Below, piece by piece: positions 1 to 7,502 of a DNA stretch of 19,466 nt. The notes under the pieces were generated by a model that did not search any database, was not told where the DNA came from, and saw only the letters and a program-made list of their open reading frames with translations. Made by a program: the position numbers and the translations under genes. This stretch comes from an uncultured Clostridia bacterium (GTDB taxonomy: Bacteria; Bacillota; Clostridia; Peptostreptococcales; Anaerovoracaceae): positions 1 through 19,466 of the forward strand of contig CALFUG010000110.1 in assembly GCA_937928455.1 (NCBI GenBank), written 5' to 3'. Each line of letters begins with the position of its first letter. Position 1 is the first letter of the stretch.

Positions 1-383
1 CTTCGTCCAATCAAGCGGCGAATCAATTCTTCTTTGGCCACGGAGATATTCAACACATGGTGCACTTTATCTCCCCTACCTTCTAAAAATCCATCCAGTT
101 CTTCCGCTTGGTGAACGGTACGGGGGAACCCATCCAGAAGAAAGCCCTGATGGCAATCCTCCCTGGCCAAACGGTCGGTGGCAATTTCAATCACCAAATC
201 ATCCGGCACCAGCTCTCCCTGATTCATGTACTCCTGCGCCTTCTTGCCCAGCTCAGTTCCATTTTTAATATTTTCTCGGAATATGTCTCCCGTGGAGATA
301 TGAGGGATTTGATATTCCTTCACAATGGTTGTTGCCTGAGTGCCTTTCCCCGCACCCGGAGGGCCTAACAATATTACGTTCAT
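1..383 (-). CDS. adk: Adenylate kinase, N-terminal part (cut by window edge)
   Basis: Adenylate kinase interconverts ATP + AMP and 2 ADP in the cytoplasm and sets adenylate energy charge. Translating the minus strand from the ATG at 383 gives MNVILLGPPGAGKGTQ, which holds the P-loop at residues 7-15, followed by the AMP-binding STGD stretch and, near residue 85, the family motif DGFPRT. The reading frame is open to the window edge, so about 127 N-terminal residues of a protein normally near 215 residues are present; the LID and C-terminal part lie outside. An AGGAGA ribosome binding site sits just upstream. It follows secY by 10 bp, the usual secY-adk order in Firmicutes spc operons, so it is probably co-transcribed with the ribosomal genes. 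Identification is secure. Confidence 0.97.
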   Translation of the reverse strand, partial: MNVILLGPPGAGKGTQATTIVKEYQIPHISTGDIFRENIKNGTELGKKAQEYMNQGELVPDDLVIEIATDRLAREDCHQGFLLDGFPRTVHQAEELDGFLEGRGDKVHHVLNISVAKEELIRRLIGR

Positions 384-393
384 TTGTCTTCTC

Positions 394-1674
394 CTATTTC
401 AAGAAGCCTTCATAGTTTCTCATAACCATCTGGTTTTCCAACTGCCTCATGGTATCCAATGCCACACCCACCGCGATCAAAAGACTGGTTCCTCCGAATC
501 CAACATTCAAAGGTGTCCACTGGTCGATTAATGTGGGTAATGTAGAAACAGCCGCCAGAAAGATGGCTGATACAAAGGTGATTCGAGTCATTACTTTATT
601 CAAGTATTCCACGGTAGGTTTTCCGGGACGTATCCCAGGAATAAAACCGCCATTGTTTTTCATGTTCCCCGCCACTTCGTTGGGATTAAATGTAACCGCC
701 GTATAGAAGTAGGTGAAGAAGATGATTAAAATGATATTGAATATGGCATAAAACCATACACCGGGGTCACCGTAAGGCGACAACCACTTGGTAACCCATG
801 CAGAGAAACCGGTCTCTGGCATGAAATACGTGATGGTTAACGGAAACTGCAATAAGGACAGCGCAAAGATAACCGGAATAACGCCCGCTTGATTTACTTT
901 GAGGGGAATGTGTGTGGATTGTCCACCGTACATTTTTCTTCCCACAACTCTCTTTGCATACTGTACCGGAATTCTTCTCTGTCCCTGCTGTACCTGGATG
1001 ATTCCAATGATAACAGCCAAGGCAAATATCACAAATATGAGAATTGTGATGACTCCGATTTCCCCATCCTGAAAACGAATCAGGTTCTCATGAACAGCAC
1101 TAGGAACACGAGCAATGATTCCCCCGAAAATAATAAGAGATATTCCGTTGCCGATGCCTTCCTCATTGATTTGCTCTCCCAACCACATCAGGAACGCCGT
1201 TCCTGCGGAAAGAGTTAAAACGATAACCCCCACGGAGAAAAAATCAGTGCTGATCAATGCCTGTCGAAATAGACCAATGGCCAATCCGATGGCTTGTACA
1301 AAGGCCAGTACCACCGTTAAGTACCGAGTGTACTGCGCAATTTTCTTTTTCCCTTCCTGTCCTTCTCTGGCCAACCTCTCTAAAGAGGGTACCGCGATGG
1401 TCAGGAGCTGGAATATGATGGAAGCGGTAATGTATGGAGTGATGCTCAGTGCAAATATGGTGAAGTTGCTGAAAGCCCCTCCGGAAAACAGGTCAAATAA
1501 GGCCAATAACCCGGTCCCTCCATCAAACACTTGATCTAATACTGCTCTGTCTATGCCTGGTACCGGAATGTTAGATCCGATTCGGAAGACCACCAACATG
1601 AGAAGAGTAAAAATCATTTTCTTCCGCATGTCCGGAATTCCCCAGGCAGCCTGAACTGTTTTAATCATTCCCAT
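394..1674 (-). CDS. secY: Protein translocase subunit SecY
   Basis: SecY is the channel-forming subunit of the SecYEG translocon in the cytoplasmic membrane. The 426-residue product has the expected length and a series of about ten hydrophobic segments, beginning with the first membrane span near residues 19-37. Family stretches visible include the plug-region GGAFSNFTIFALSITPYI, the ITASIIFQLL segment and a C-terminal NYEGFLK. The ATG at 1674 is preferred over the in-frame ATG at 1668 because AGAGG (1684-1688) is 9 nt upstream; this site lies in the last codons of rplO, which ends only one base before secY. This suggests translational coupling. adk follows after 10 bp. Nothing is broken or missing. 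Confidence 0.98.
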   Translation of the reverse strand: MGMIKTVQAAWGIPDMRKKMIFTLLMLVVFRIGSNIPVPGIDRAVLDQVFDGGTGLLALFDLFSGGAFSNFTIFALSITPYITASIIFQLLTIAVPSLERLAREGQEGKKKIAQYTRYLTVVLAFVQAIGLAIGLFRQALISTDFFSVGVIVLTLSAGTAFLMWLGEQINEEGIGNGISLIIFGGIIARVPSAVHENLIRFQDGEIGVITILIFVIFALAVIIGIIQVQQGQRRIPVQYAKRVVGRKMYGGQSTHIPLKVNQAGVIPVIFALSLLQFPLTITYFMPETGFSAWVTKWLSPYGDPGVWFYAIFNIILIIFFTYFYTAVTFNPNEVAGNMKNNGGFIPGIRPGKPTVEYLNKVMTRITFVSAIFLAAVSTLPTLIDQWTPLNVGFGGTSLLIAVGVALDTMRQLENQMVMRNYEGFLK

Positions 1675-1675
1675 A

Positions 1676-2116
1676 CTAGATTACCTCTGCCTTTCCTCCC
1701 GCAGACTCAATTTTTTCGATTGCCGTCTTGCTAAATTTGTGAGCCTGAACCGAAACATTCTTATCTAAATTTCCGTTCCCCAACACCTTAACACCATCTT
1801 TCACCTGCTTAATCAAGCCGGCTTCTTCCATCAACTCCGGTGTAATGGTAGTCCCTTCTTCAAACTTATTCAAGTCGTCAATGTTGACAATTTCATACTG
1901 GGTACCGAAAATATTGGTGAACCCTCTTTTCGGAAGTCTACGGTAGAGAGGCATCTGTCCGCCCTCAAATCCCAAGCGTACACCTCCGCCACTTCTGGAG
2001 TTCTGACCGTTCATGCCCCTTCCACTGGTTTTACCCAGCCCGGTGCCGGTCCCTCGGCCTCTTCTTTTCTTTGCCTTGGTAGAACCCGGAGCGGCTTGTA
2101 ACTCATGTAATTTCAT
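1676..2116 (-). CDS. rplO: 50S ribosomal protein L15
   Basis: L15 is a late-assembling protein of the large subunit that binds 23S rRNA. The glycine- and arginine-rich N-terminal tail (MKLHELQAAPGS, then KKRRGRGTGTGLGKTSGRG) and the GFEGGQMPLYRRLPKRGF segment are diagnostic. I place the start at the ATG at 2116, giving 146 residues. The longer frame opens two codons earlier with TTG at 2122, but GGAGGTGC at 2124-2131 would then touch the start, whereas its spacing to the ATG at 2116 is normal and MKLHEL is the usual L15 beginning. It lies between rpmD and secY, with a one-base gap to secY. Confidence 0.97.
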   Translation of the reverse strand: MKLHELQAAPGSTKAKKRRGRGTGTGLGKTSGRGMNGQNSRSGGGVRLGFEGGQMPLYRRLPKRGFTNIFGTQYEIVNIDDLNKFEEGTTITPELMEEAGLIKQVKDGVKVLGNGNLDKNVSVQAHKFSKTAIEKIESAGGKAEVI

Positions 2117-2135
2117 TTGCAAAGCACCTCCATTC

Positions 2136-2318
2136 CTATAGTTCTTCTACTGTAACAAGATGCTCTACCTTTTTCACCGCGCCTCTGGTCTGCGGTGTAT
2201 CTGCCATCACTACGGACTGGTGCATCTTTTTCAAACCCAATGCCACAACGGTCTTGCGGTGGTCGGGTTTTGCACCGATTGGGCTTTTCGTTAAAGTAAT
2301 TTTAACCATTTTTGCCAT
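2136..2318 (-). CDS. rpmD: 50S ribosomal protein L30
   Basis: L30 is a small protein of the large subunit, near the 5S rRNA side. The 60-residue product has the family's compact single-domain size and motifs: VKITLTKSPIGAKPDHRKTV near the N terminus, then LGLKKMHQSVVMADTPQTRG. The ATG at 2318 has a GGGGGAG ribosome binding site about 7 nt upstream; an alternative ATG three codons downstream (MVKITL) would also fit the family. It is located between rpsE and rplO in the standard order. The rpsE stop codon is 13 bp upstream. Confidence 0.96.
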   Translation of the reverse strand: MAKMVKITLTKSPIGAKPDHRKTVVALGLKKMHQSVVMADTPQTRGAVKKVEHLVTVEEL

Positions 2319-2331
2319 TTCGTCGCTCCCC

Positions 2332-2838
2332 CTATCCTAAGATTTCTTCCTTGGTCTTCCCACGTAGTTTGGCTACTTTTTCAGCCGTTACTAAGTTTCG
2401 AAGACCTTCTATTGTGGCATAGGCTATATTGGTTGCATTATTAGAACCAATTGATTTTGCTCTCACATCTTTGATTCCTGCAGCTTCCAGGACGGTACGA
2501 ACCGAGGACCCGGCAATTACTCCGGTACCAGGGCCAGCAGGCATAATCAACACCTGACCCGCACCAAATATTCCAAGGATTCTGTGGGGAATCGTGGTTC
2601 CCACCGTGGGAACATAGATTAAATTCTTTTTTGCATCTTCGATGGCCTTACGAACCGCTTCCGGGATTTCTTGTGCTTTCCCCAGACCCACGCCTACGTA
2701 TCCTTCGCCATTTCCCACCACAACAGACACGGAGAATCTCATGTTTCTCCCGCCCTTTACGGTTTTCGCTACACGTCGGATGCTGACGATGGTTTCTTTC
2801 AGGTCCATTTTGGATGCATCGATCATTGCTTGTCGCAT
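2332..2838 (-). CDS. rpsE: 30S ribosomal protein S5
   Basis: S5 binds 16S rRNA near the mRNA entry site and contributes to decoding accuracy. The 168-residue product contains the N-terminal double-stranded-RNA-binding fold (GGRNMRFSVSVVVGNGEGYV, about residues 29-48) and the C-terminal S5 domain with MPAGPGTGVIAGSSVRTVLE. GGAGGAGGAAAGGAT directly before the ATG at 2838 fixes the start. Length and motifs are normal. It sits between rplR and rpmD and is surely co-transcribed with both. Confidence 0.98.
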   Translation of the reverse strand: MRQAMIDASKMDLKETIVSIRRVAKTVKGGRNMRFSVSVVVGNGEGYVGVGLGKAQEIPEAVRKAIEDAKKNLIYVPTVGTTIPHRILGIFGAGQVLIMPAGPGTGVIAGSSVRTVLEAAGIKDVRAKSIGSNNATNIAYATIEGLRNLVTAEKVAKLRGKTKEEILG

Positions 2839-2853
2839 ATCCTTTCCTCCTCC

Positions 2854-3216
2854 TTAGAATTTCAAACCGGCTTCACGAGCACCATCCGCCAGTTCTTTCA
2901 CTCTTCCGTGATACAAGAAACCGCCTCGGTCAAATGTCACTGTTTCGATGCCCTTAGCCAGAGCTCTCTTTCCAATGGCTTCGCCCACTTTTTTGGCCGC
3001 TTCTTTGTTTCCGCCATACCCGATTTCCGCTTTCAATTCCTTCTCCAAGGAGGAAGCGGAGCACAAGGTAGTGTGGTTTACATCATCAATAATCTGAACG
3101 GATATGTTCTGATTGCTTCGATAAACACACATTCTAGGCTGTGAAGGAGTGCCGGATAATGTTTTTCGTACACGCTTGTGTCTCATGACACGTCGATCAT
3201 TTCTACTTTCTGTCAT
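2854..3216 (-). CDS. rplR: 50S ribosomal protein L18
   Basis: L18 binds 5S rRNA and helps attach it to the large subunit. The 120-residue product shows the basic N terminus (RRVMRHKRVRKTLSGTPSQP), the VYRSNQNISVQIIDD strand region and the C-terminal FDRGGFLYHGRVKELADGAR signature, which is nearly invariant in the family. AAAGGAG lies upstream of the ATG at 3216. Two cysteines (in RMCVYRS and TTLCSAS) fall at non-conserved positions. It is flanked by rplF and rpsE in the usual order. Confidence 0.97.
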   Translation of the reverse strand: MTESRNDRRVMRHKRVRKTLSGTPSQPRMCVYRSNQNISVQIIDDVNHTTLCSASSLEKELKAEIGYGGNKEAAKKVGEAIGKRALAKGIETVTFDRGGFLYHGRVKELADGAREAGLKF

Positions 3217-3234
3217 TGTATCTTCACTCCTTTC

Positions 3235-3780
3235 CTATTTCTTAACTCCTGCTTTTCCCTCTTTCTTACGAACCACTTCGTTGGCATAGCGAATTCCCTT
3301 GCCCTTGTAAGGCTCCGGTTTTCTCCATGCACGAATATTGGCGGCATAATTCCCGACCTTTGCCTTGTCGGCGCCTCTTACTACAATTTCGGTAGCGGAA
3401 AGGCATTCCGTTGTGATTCCTTCCGGGTCTTCCATGACCACGGGATGAGAGTAAGCCAAGCTCAACACTAATTTGCTGCCTTGTTTTTCGGCCTTGTAAC
3501 CAACACCGACTAATTGAAGCTTTTTCTCAAAGCCCTCTGTCACACCCACCACCATGTTGTTGATGAGAGTTCTCGCCAGACCATGCTGTGCACGCTCCGG
3601 TTTGCTTTCGCCCGAACGAGTGACTTCCAATACACCATCTTTTGTTTCAATTTTTACCAGGTTGCTGACCTTTTCCTGCAATTCGCCTTTGGGTCCTTTC
3701 ACGGTTACAACATTGTTTCCGTCTACTTTGACCTCTACGCCGGCAGGAAGAGCAACAGGTAATTTACCTATTCTTGACAT
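3235..3780 (-). CDS. rplF: 50S ribosomal protein L6
   Basis: L6 binds 23S rRNA near the sarcin-ricin loop and the factor-binding centre. The 181-residue protein starts MSRIGKLPVALPAGV, contains the two tandem L6 domains and ends with the hallmark KPEPYKGKGIRYANEVVRKK followed by a short basic tail. AGGAGGAATTTGAT precedes the ATG at 3780. Length is typical. It lies 12 bp after rpsH and 18 bp before rplR. Confidence 0.98.
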   Translation of the reverse strand: MSRIGKLPVALPAGVEVKVDGNNVVTVKGPKGELQEKVSNLVKIETKDGVLEVTRSGESKPERAQHGLARTLINNMVVGVTEGFEKKLQLVGVGYKAEKQGSKLVLSLAYSHPVVMEDPEGITTECLSATEIVVRGADKAKVGNYAANIRAWRKPEPYKGKGIRYANEVVRKKEGKAGVKK

Positions 3781-3792
3781 ATCAAATTCCTC

Positions 3793-4191
3793 CTACCAAA
3801 CATAACAAATTACTTCGCCGCCAACACCCAACTTTCGCGCTTCCTTATCGCTGATAACACCGTTGGAAGTGGAGATGATGGCGATTCCCAGACCGCCCAG
3901 TACTTTAGGTACTTCGTTTGCTTTCGCATAAACCTTCAAGCCGGGTTTGGATATCTTCTTAATCCCACTGATGACCCGTTCTTTGTCCTGGCCATACTTC
4001 ATGGTAATTCGAATGACACCCTGCTTGTCGTCTTCTATCACATCATAGCCTTTGATGTAGCCCTCATCGGTTAATATGGCGGCAATGGATTTTTTAATCT
4101 TTGACGCCGGTATATCCACCGTTTCGTGACCGACAGTATTGGCATTTCTGATTCTTGTTAGCATATCTGCTATAGGATCTGTCATAGTCAT
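3793..4191 (-). CDS. rpsH: 30S ribosomal protein S8
   Basis: S8 is a primary 16S rRNA-binding protein organising the central domain; in E. coli it also represses the spc operon by binding its mRNA. The product (132 residues) begins MTMTDPIADMLTRIRNAN and ends with the conserved ISTSNGVISDKEARKLGVGG and GEVICYVW. The ATG at 4191 has AAAGGAG about 11 nt upstream; the second ATG at 4185 would be less well spaced. I saw no obvious copy of an S8-binding structure around rplE, although I could not fold it computationally. Confidence 0.98.
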   Translation of the reverse strand: MTMTDPIADMLTRIRNANTVGHETVDIPASKIKKSIAAILTDEGYIKGYDVIEDDKQGVIRITMKYGQDKERVISGIKKISKPGLKVYAKANEVPKVLGGLGIAIISTSNGVISDKEARKLGVGGEVICYVW

Positions 4192-4219
4192 TACAGTACG
4201 ATCTCCTTTCTGGAAAATT

Positions 4220-4405
4220 CTACCAACTTGCTTTCTTCACTCCCGGAATTTCTCCCTTATAAGCAAGCTCTCTAAAGCAGATACGGCATATTCCATATTT
4301 CTTTAAAACGGAATGTGGTCTCCCGCAAATTCTGCATCTTGTATATGCTCTGGTGGCATACTTTGGTTTTCTCTGCTGTTTGATTTTGAGAGATGTCTTT
4401 GCCAT
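4220..4405 (-). CDS. rpsN: 30S ribosomal protein S14, zinc-binding type Z
   Basis: S14 is a small 3'-major-domain protein of the small subunit. At 61 residues this is the short, zinc-dependent form: cysteines at 24, 27, 40 and 43 form CxxC-x12-CxxC, in the context CRICGRPHSVLKKYGICRIC. This differs from the roughly 89-residue zinc-free form used under zinc starvation, so any zinc-independent paralogue would have to lie elsewhere. AGGAGGGAATT precedes the ATG at 4405. It sits between rplE and rpsH, as in Firmicutes. Confidence 0.98.
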   Translation of the reverse strand: MAKTSLKIKQQRKPKYATRAYTRCRICGRPHSVLKKYGICRICFRELAYKGEIPGVKKASW

Positions 4406-4414
4406 AATTCCCTC

Positions 4415-4957
4415 CTATTTTTCGAACGGCATTCCGAGAAGCTCAAGCAACGCCTGTGCCTCTTCGTCTGTTTTAGCCGTTGTGGTGAAAACAATGTTCA
4501 TTCCCTTAACCATGTCTACTTTATCGTAGTTGATTTCCGGGAAAATCAGCTGCTCTTTGATTCCCATGGAATAGTTTCCTCTCCCATCAAAGGAATTCTT
4601 ACTTACGCCCTTAAAGTCCCGAACTCTGGGAAGAGCGATGTTAAAGAGTTTGTCCACAAATTCATACATGGACTCTCCACGAAGGGTTACCTTGGTTCCT
4701 ACCGGCATCCCCTGACGCACCTTGAAGTTCGCAACCGATTTCTTTGCCTTGGTAACTACCGGCATTTGGCCGGCAATCAATCCCAGCTCTTCTACAGCAG
4801 TCTCCATCATTTTGGGGTTATCCTTGGCTTCGCCCAACCCGATATTAATGGTAACCTTTTCCAGCTTCGGTACTTGCATTACATTGTCATAATGGAATTT
4901 TTCCATCATTCCCTTGAAAACGTCGCTTTTATACGCTTCTTTTAATCTGGCTGTCAA
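4415..4957 (-). CDS. rplE: 50S ribosomal protein L5 (TTG start)
   Basis: L5 binds 5S rRNA and contacts the P-site tRNA. The 180-residue product has the family motifs KLEKVTINIGLGEAKDNPK, VTKAKKSVANFKVRQGMPVG, LPRVRDFKGVSKNSFDGRGN and, at the C terminus, NIVFTTTAKTDEEAQALLELLGMPF. The start codon is TTG at 4957: no ATG or GTG is available in frame near the conserved N terminus, and GGAGGAG lies 6 nt upstream. A TTG start is uncommon for a highly expressed ribosomal gene and may tune L5 output relative to its neighbours. Position between rplX and rpsN is standard. Confidence 0.96.
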   Translation of the reverse strand: MTARLKEAYKSDVFKGMMEKFHYDNVMQVPKLEKVTINIGLGEAKDNPKMMETAVEELGLIAGQMPVVTKAKKSVANFKVRQGMPVGTKVTLRGESMYEFVDKLFNIALPRVRDFKGVSKNSFDGRGNYSMGIKEQLIFPEINYDKVDMVKGMNIVFTTTAKTDEEAQALLELLGMPFEK

Positions 4958-4974
4958 TATCGTCTCCTCCTTTC

Positions 4975-5280
4975 CTAGTCTATAGCCGCGCCGCTTTTTT
5001 TAGCGATTCGGATCTTTTTCCCGTTTTCGATTTTATAACCGATTCGAGTGGGTGCATTGCTCTTTTTATCGTAGTACATCACGTTAGACACATTAATGGG
5101 CCCTTCCTGATGTTTGATTTCCGCTCTTTCCTGACGACTCTGCTTTTGATGCTTCGTCTGAACGTTAACGCCCTCTACGATGATTCGATTTTCCTTGGGC
5201 AGTGCCTTTAGCACCTTTCCCTTTTTTCCTTTATCTTTTCCTGTAATTACCAGGACAGTATCGTCTTTTTTGATTTTCAT
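4975..5280 (-). CDS. rplX: 50S ribosomal protein L24
   Basis: L24 is an assembly-initiator protein that binds the 5' end of 23S rRNA. The 101-residue product carries an N-terminal KOW motif, MKIKKDDTVLVITGKDKGKK, and the HQEGPINVSNVMYYD segment typical of bacterial L24. It ends in a basic stretch with GYKIENGKKIRIAKKSG. GGAGGGACCGAGG lies immediately before the ATG at 5280. It is located 12 bp after rplN and 17 bp before rplE. Confidence 0.97.
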   Translation of the reverse strand: MKIKKDDTVLVITGKDKGKKGKVLKALPKENRIIVEGVNVQTKHQKQSRQERAEIKHQEGPINVSNVMYYDKKSNAPTRIGYKIENGKKIRIAKKSGAAID

Positions 5281-5292
5281 CCTCGGTCCCTC

Positions 5293-5661
5293 CTATAATA
5301 CTTCCGGTGCCAGGGAAATGATTTTCATGAAGCTCTTCTCCCTCAGCTCTCTGGCAACAGGTCCAAAGATACGAGTTCCCACTGGGTTTTTATCTTCTTT
5401 GATAATTACCGCTGCATTCTGGTCAAACTTTACATAGCTACCGTCATTTCTTCGGGCGCCATGTTTGGTTCGAACCACCACGGCCCTCACCACATCGCCT
5501 TTTTTCACAACACCGCCGGGCGTTGCTTCCTTCACAGCACAAACGATGATATCTCCTATGTTCGCATATTGTCTGGAGGTTCCTCCCAGGATACGGATAC
5601 ATAACAGTTCCTTCGCACCTGAATTGTCAGCGACTCTCAGCCTTGTTTCTGTCTGAATCAT
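5293..5661 (-). CDS. rplN: 50S ribosomal protein L14
   Basis: L14 lies at the subunit interface and forms intersubunit bridges; the silencing factor RsfS binds it in other bacteria. The 122-residue product has the exact family length and the near-invariant sequence MIQTETRLRVADNSGAKELL, GDIIVCAVKEATPGG, and VGTRIFGPVARELRE. AAAGGAGGCACCGGACA precedes the ATG at 5661. It is flanked by rpsQ and rplX. Confidence 0.98.
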   Translation of the reverse strand: MIQTETRLRVADNSGAKELLCIRILGGTSRQYANIGDIIVCAVKEATPGGVVKKGDVVRAVVVRTKHGARRNDGSYVKFDQNAAVIIKEDKNPVGTRIFGPVARELREKSFMKIISLAPEVL

Positions 5662-5676
5662 TGTCCGGTGCCTCCT

Positions 5677-5937
5677 TTACTTAACCTTTTCGATGATGTT
5701 CACCACACGCCATCTCTTTTCTCGAGACAGGGGCCTGGTTTCCATAATTCTAACTTTATCGCCGATTTGGCATTCATTGTTTTCATCGTGGGCCTTCAGC
5801 TTTTTGGTTTTCTTAACGGCCTTTCCATACAGAGAATGCTTTACGAGATCCTCAATGGATACAACGATGGTCTTGTCCATTTTGTCACTAACGACGACCC
5901 CGACACGGGTTTTTCTACTATTTCTATCGTCTGTCAT
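5677..5937 (-). CDS. rpsQ: 30S ribosomal protein S17
   Basis: S17 is a primary 16S rRNA-binding protein with an OB fold. The 86-residue product contains KTRVGVVVSDKMDKTIVVSI at the N terminus, then DENNECQIGDKVRIMETRPL and SREKRWRVVNIIE, all standard for the family. AAAGGAGGATGAATT precedes the ATG at 5937. It sits between rpmC and rplN with 15-16 bp gaps on both sides. Confidence 0.98.
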   Translation of the reverse strand: MTDDRNSRKTRVGVVVSDKMDKTIVVSIEDLVKHSLYGKAVKKTKKLKAHDENNECQIGDKVRIMETRPLSREKRWRVVNIIEKVK

Positions 5938-5953
5938 AATTCATCCTCCTTTC

Positions 5954-6157
5954 TTAAGCCTGAACCTTCGCCAATTCTTTTTCCTTGATAATGGTCTTCA
6001 CCCTAGCGATGTCTCTCTTCGCATCTCGCATTTTAATGGGGTTTTCCAATTGTCCCGTTACATGTTGAAAACGAAGATTAAACAATTCGTTCTTTAGCTT
6101 CAACAATTCTGCGTTCAATTCGGTATCGGTCATTTCTCTAATTTTCTTTAATTCCAT
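5954..6157 (-). CDS. rpmC: 50S ribosomal protein L29
   Basis: L29 is a small helical protein at the nascent-chain exit, part of the SRP and trigger-factor docking site with L23. The 67-residue product reads MELKKIREMTDTELNAELLK at the N terminus and contains LFNLRFQHVTGQLENP and the RDIARVKTIIKEKE helix, as expected. Its ATG shares one base with the rplP stop codon (TAATG), with the binding site inside the end of rplP, which suggests translational coupling. Confidence 0.97.
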   Translation of the reverse strand: MELKKIREMTDTELNAELLKLKNELFNLRFQHVTGQLENPIKMRDAKRDIARVKTIIKEKELAKVQA

Positions 6158-6591
6158 TACGCTTCACCACCCTCTGCTAATTCTTGGCCTTTGATGGCAA
6201 ACTTACAACGAATGGGCAACTTGTGAGAGGCCAATCGCATGGCTTCTCTGGCCTTGTCTTCCGGTACCCCGGAGATTTCAAACATCACACGGCCCGGCTT
6301 CACCACGGCGACCCAATGATCCGGAGCACCTTTACCAGATCCCATTCTTACTTCTGCCGGTTTTTTTGTTACGGACTTATGAGGGAAGATTTTTATAAAA
6401 ACCTTACCGCCCCTCTTAATGGAACGTGTCATAGCAATACGTGCAGATTCGATTTGATTGGAGGTGATCCATCCACAATCCATCGCCACCAGACCATAGG
6501 TCCCGTAAGTGATAGAATTTCCCTTGGTGGCAACGCCCTTCATTCGACCTCTGTGAACTTTTCTATGCTTCACGCGCTTGGGCATTAACAT
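6157..6591 (-). CDS. rplP: 50S ribosomal protein L16
   Basis: L16 organises the A-site region of the large subunit. The 144-residue product begins MLMPKRVKHRKVHRGRMKGV and contains FPHKSVTKKPAEVRMGSGKG and WVAVVKPGRVMFEISG, diagnostic for L16. The ATG at 6591 overlaps the rpsC stop as TAATG, preceded by GGAGG inside the rpsC end, and its own stop overlaps the rpmC start in the same manner. This makes rpsC-rplP-rpmC a translationally coupled trio. Confidence 0.98.
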   Translation of the reverse strand: MLMPKRVKHRKVHRGRMKGVATKGNSITYGTYGLVAMDCGWITSNQIESARIAMTRSIKRGGKVFIKIFPHKSVTKKPAEVRMGSGKGAPDHWVAVVKPGRVMFEISGVPEDKAREAMRLASHKLPIRCKFAIKGQELAEGGEA

Positions 6592-7484
6592 TATTCTTCG
6601 CCTCCTTCTTTCACGATTTCTTGTTCAGGAGCGGGAGCAGGAGTAGGCGCCTCTGTTGCTTTGGGAGCCTTTCTCACTCTCGGATTCACGGCTGGAGCTA
6701 ATTCCGGCTTCGCAAAACGGTCATCCCGTCTTCCCCGATTATCTCCATCTCTTTTATTTCTCCTGTTATTTCTGTCATTATCTCTTCTAGGCTTTCGATC
6801 TCCATCCCGGCGGCCTGCCGGTTTCTCTTCCGGTCTGGCGCTTTGAAGTCCCTTATCCAAGATTTCTCCATGATTAATCCAAACCTTGACACCGAGTTTT
6901 CCATAAGTAGTATCCGCTTCTGCAAATCCATAGTCAATGTTGGCTCGCAAGGTATGCAAGGGAACGTTGCCCTCACTATATTTCTCAGATCGAGCGATTT
7001 CCGCTCCACCCAATCGGCCGGATACCAGCACTTTGACTCCCTTGGCTCCGGATTTCATGGTTCTTCCGATGGCTTGCTTCATGGCTCTTCGGAAGGAAAT
7101 TCTTTTCTCCAAGGCAGAGGCAATGCTTTCTGCCGTTAGCTGTGCATCCAGTTCGGTTTTTCGGACTTCCACAATCTCTATAAAGCAGGTTTTTCCGGTC
7201 ATTTTTTCCAACTCTTTTTTGAGCTGCTCCTGACCGCTTCCGTCACGGCCAATGACCATGCCTGGTTTTCCTACCAGAATGATGACTCTCATCTGATTGT
7301 TGGCTGCTCTTTCAATCAACACCCGGGAGACGCCAGCCGCATACAATCTTTTCTTAACAAATGTTCGAATTTTATTGTCTTCTACCAAGTAGTCGGCAAA
7401 ATTCTTGGAACTTGCATACCATTTGGAATCCCAATCCTTGATGATGCCTACTCTTAATCCGTGTGGACTTACTTTCTGACCCAT
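6591..7484 (-). CDS. rpsC: 30S ribosomal protein S3 with long C-terminal extension
   Basis: S3 forms part of the mRNA entry tunnel and helicase. Residues 1-211 are a normal S3: MGQKVSPHGLRVGIIKDWDS, a KH domain around residues 60-110 (VGKPGMVIGRDGSG) and the C-terminal S3 domain with SGRLGGAEIARSEKYSEGNV and GVKVWINHGEIL. Family members in Firmicutes usually end near 215-220 residues. Here the frame continues to 297. Residues 222-257 are rich in Arg, Asp and Asn (GRRDGDRKPRRDNDRNN and similar), and residues 258-297 are rich in Pro, Ala, Lys and Glu and end in EGGEE. No stop or frameshift separates core and tail, and rplP begins at the new stop, so the tail is a real part of the gene. GGGAGGTTTACTAG precedes the ATG at 7484. 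Confidence 0.97.
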   Translation of the reverse strand: MGQKVSPHGLRVGIIKDWDSKWYASSKNFADYLVEDNKIRTFVKKRLYAAGVSRVLIERAANNQMRVIILVGKPGMVIGRDGSGQEQLKKELEKMTGKTCFIEIVEVRKTELDAQLTAESIASALEKRISFRRAMKQAIGRTMKSGAKGVKVLVSGRLGGAEIARSEKYSEGNVPLHTLRANIDYGFAEADTTYGKLGVKVWINHGEILDKGLQSARPEEKPAGRRDGDRKPRRDNDRNNRRNKRDGDNRGRRDDRFAKPELAPAVNPRVRKAPKATEAPTPAPAPEQEIVKEGGEE

Positions 7485-7502
7485 CTAGTAAACCTCCCTT
7501 TC

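Noticed and set aside
4313..4945. Plus-strand open frame of about 210 codons opposite rplE/rpsN
   Set aside because: Entirely antisense to two certain ribosomal genes, no ribosome binding site and no protein-like motifs; a shadow of codon bias.
6698..7009. Alternative minus-strand frame of 103 codons inside rpsC
   Set aside because: Same-strand shadow within the coding sequence of S3; its length comes from the repetitive AGA/GAT-rich extension.
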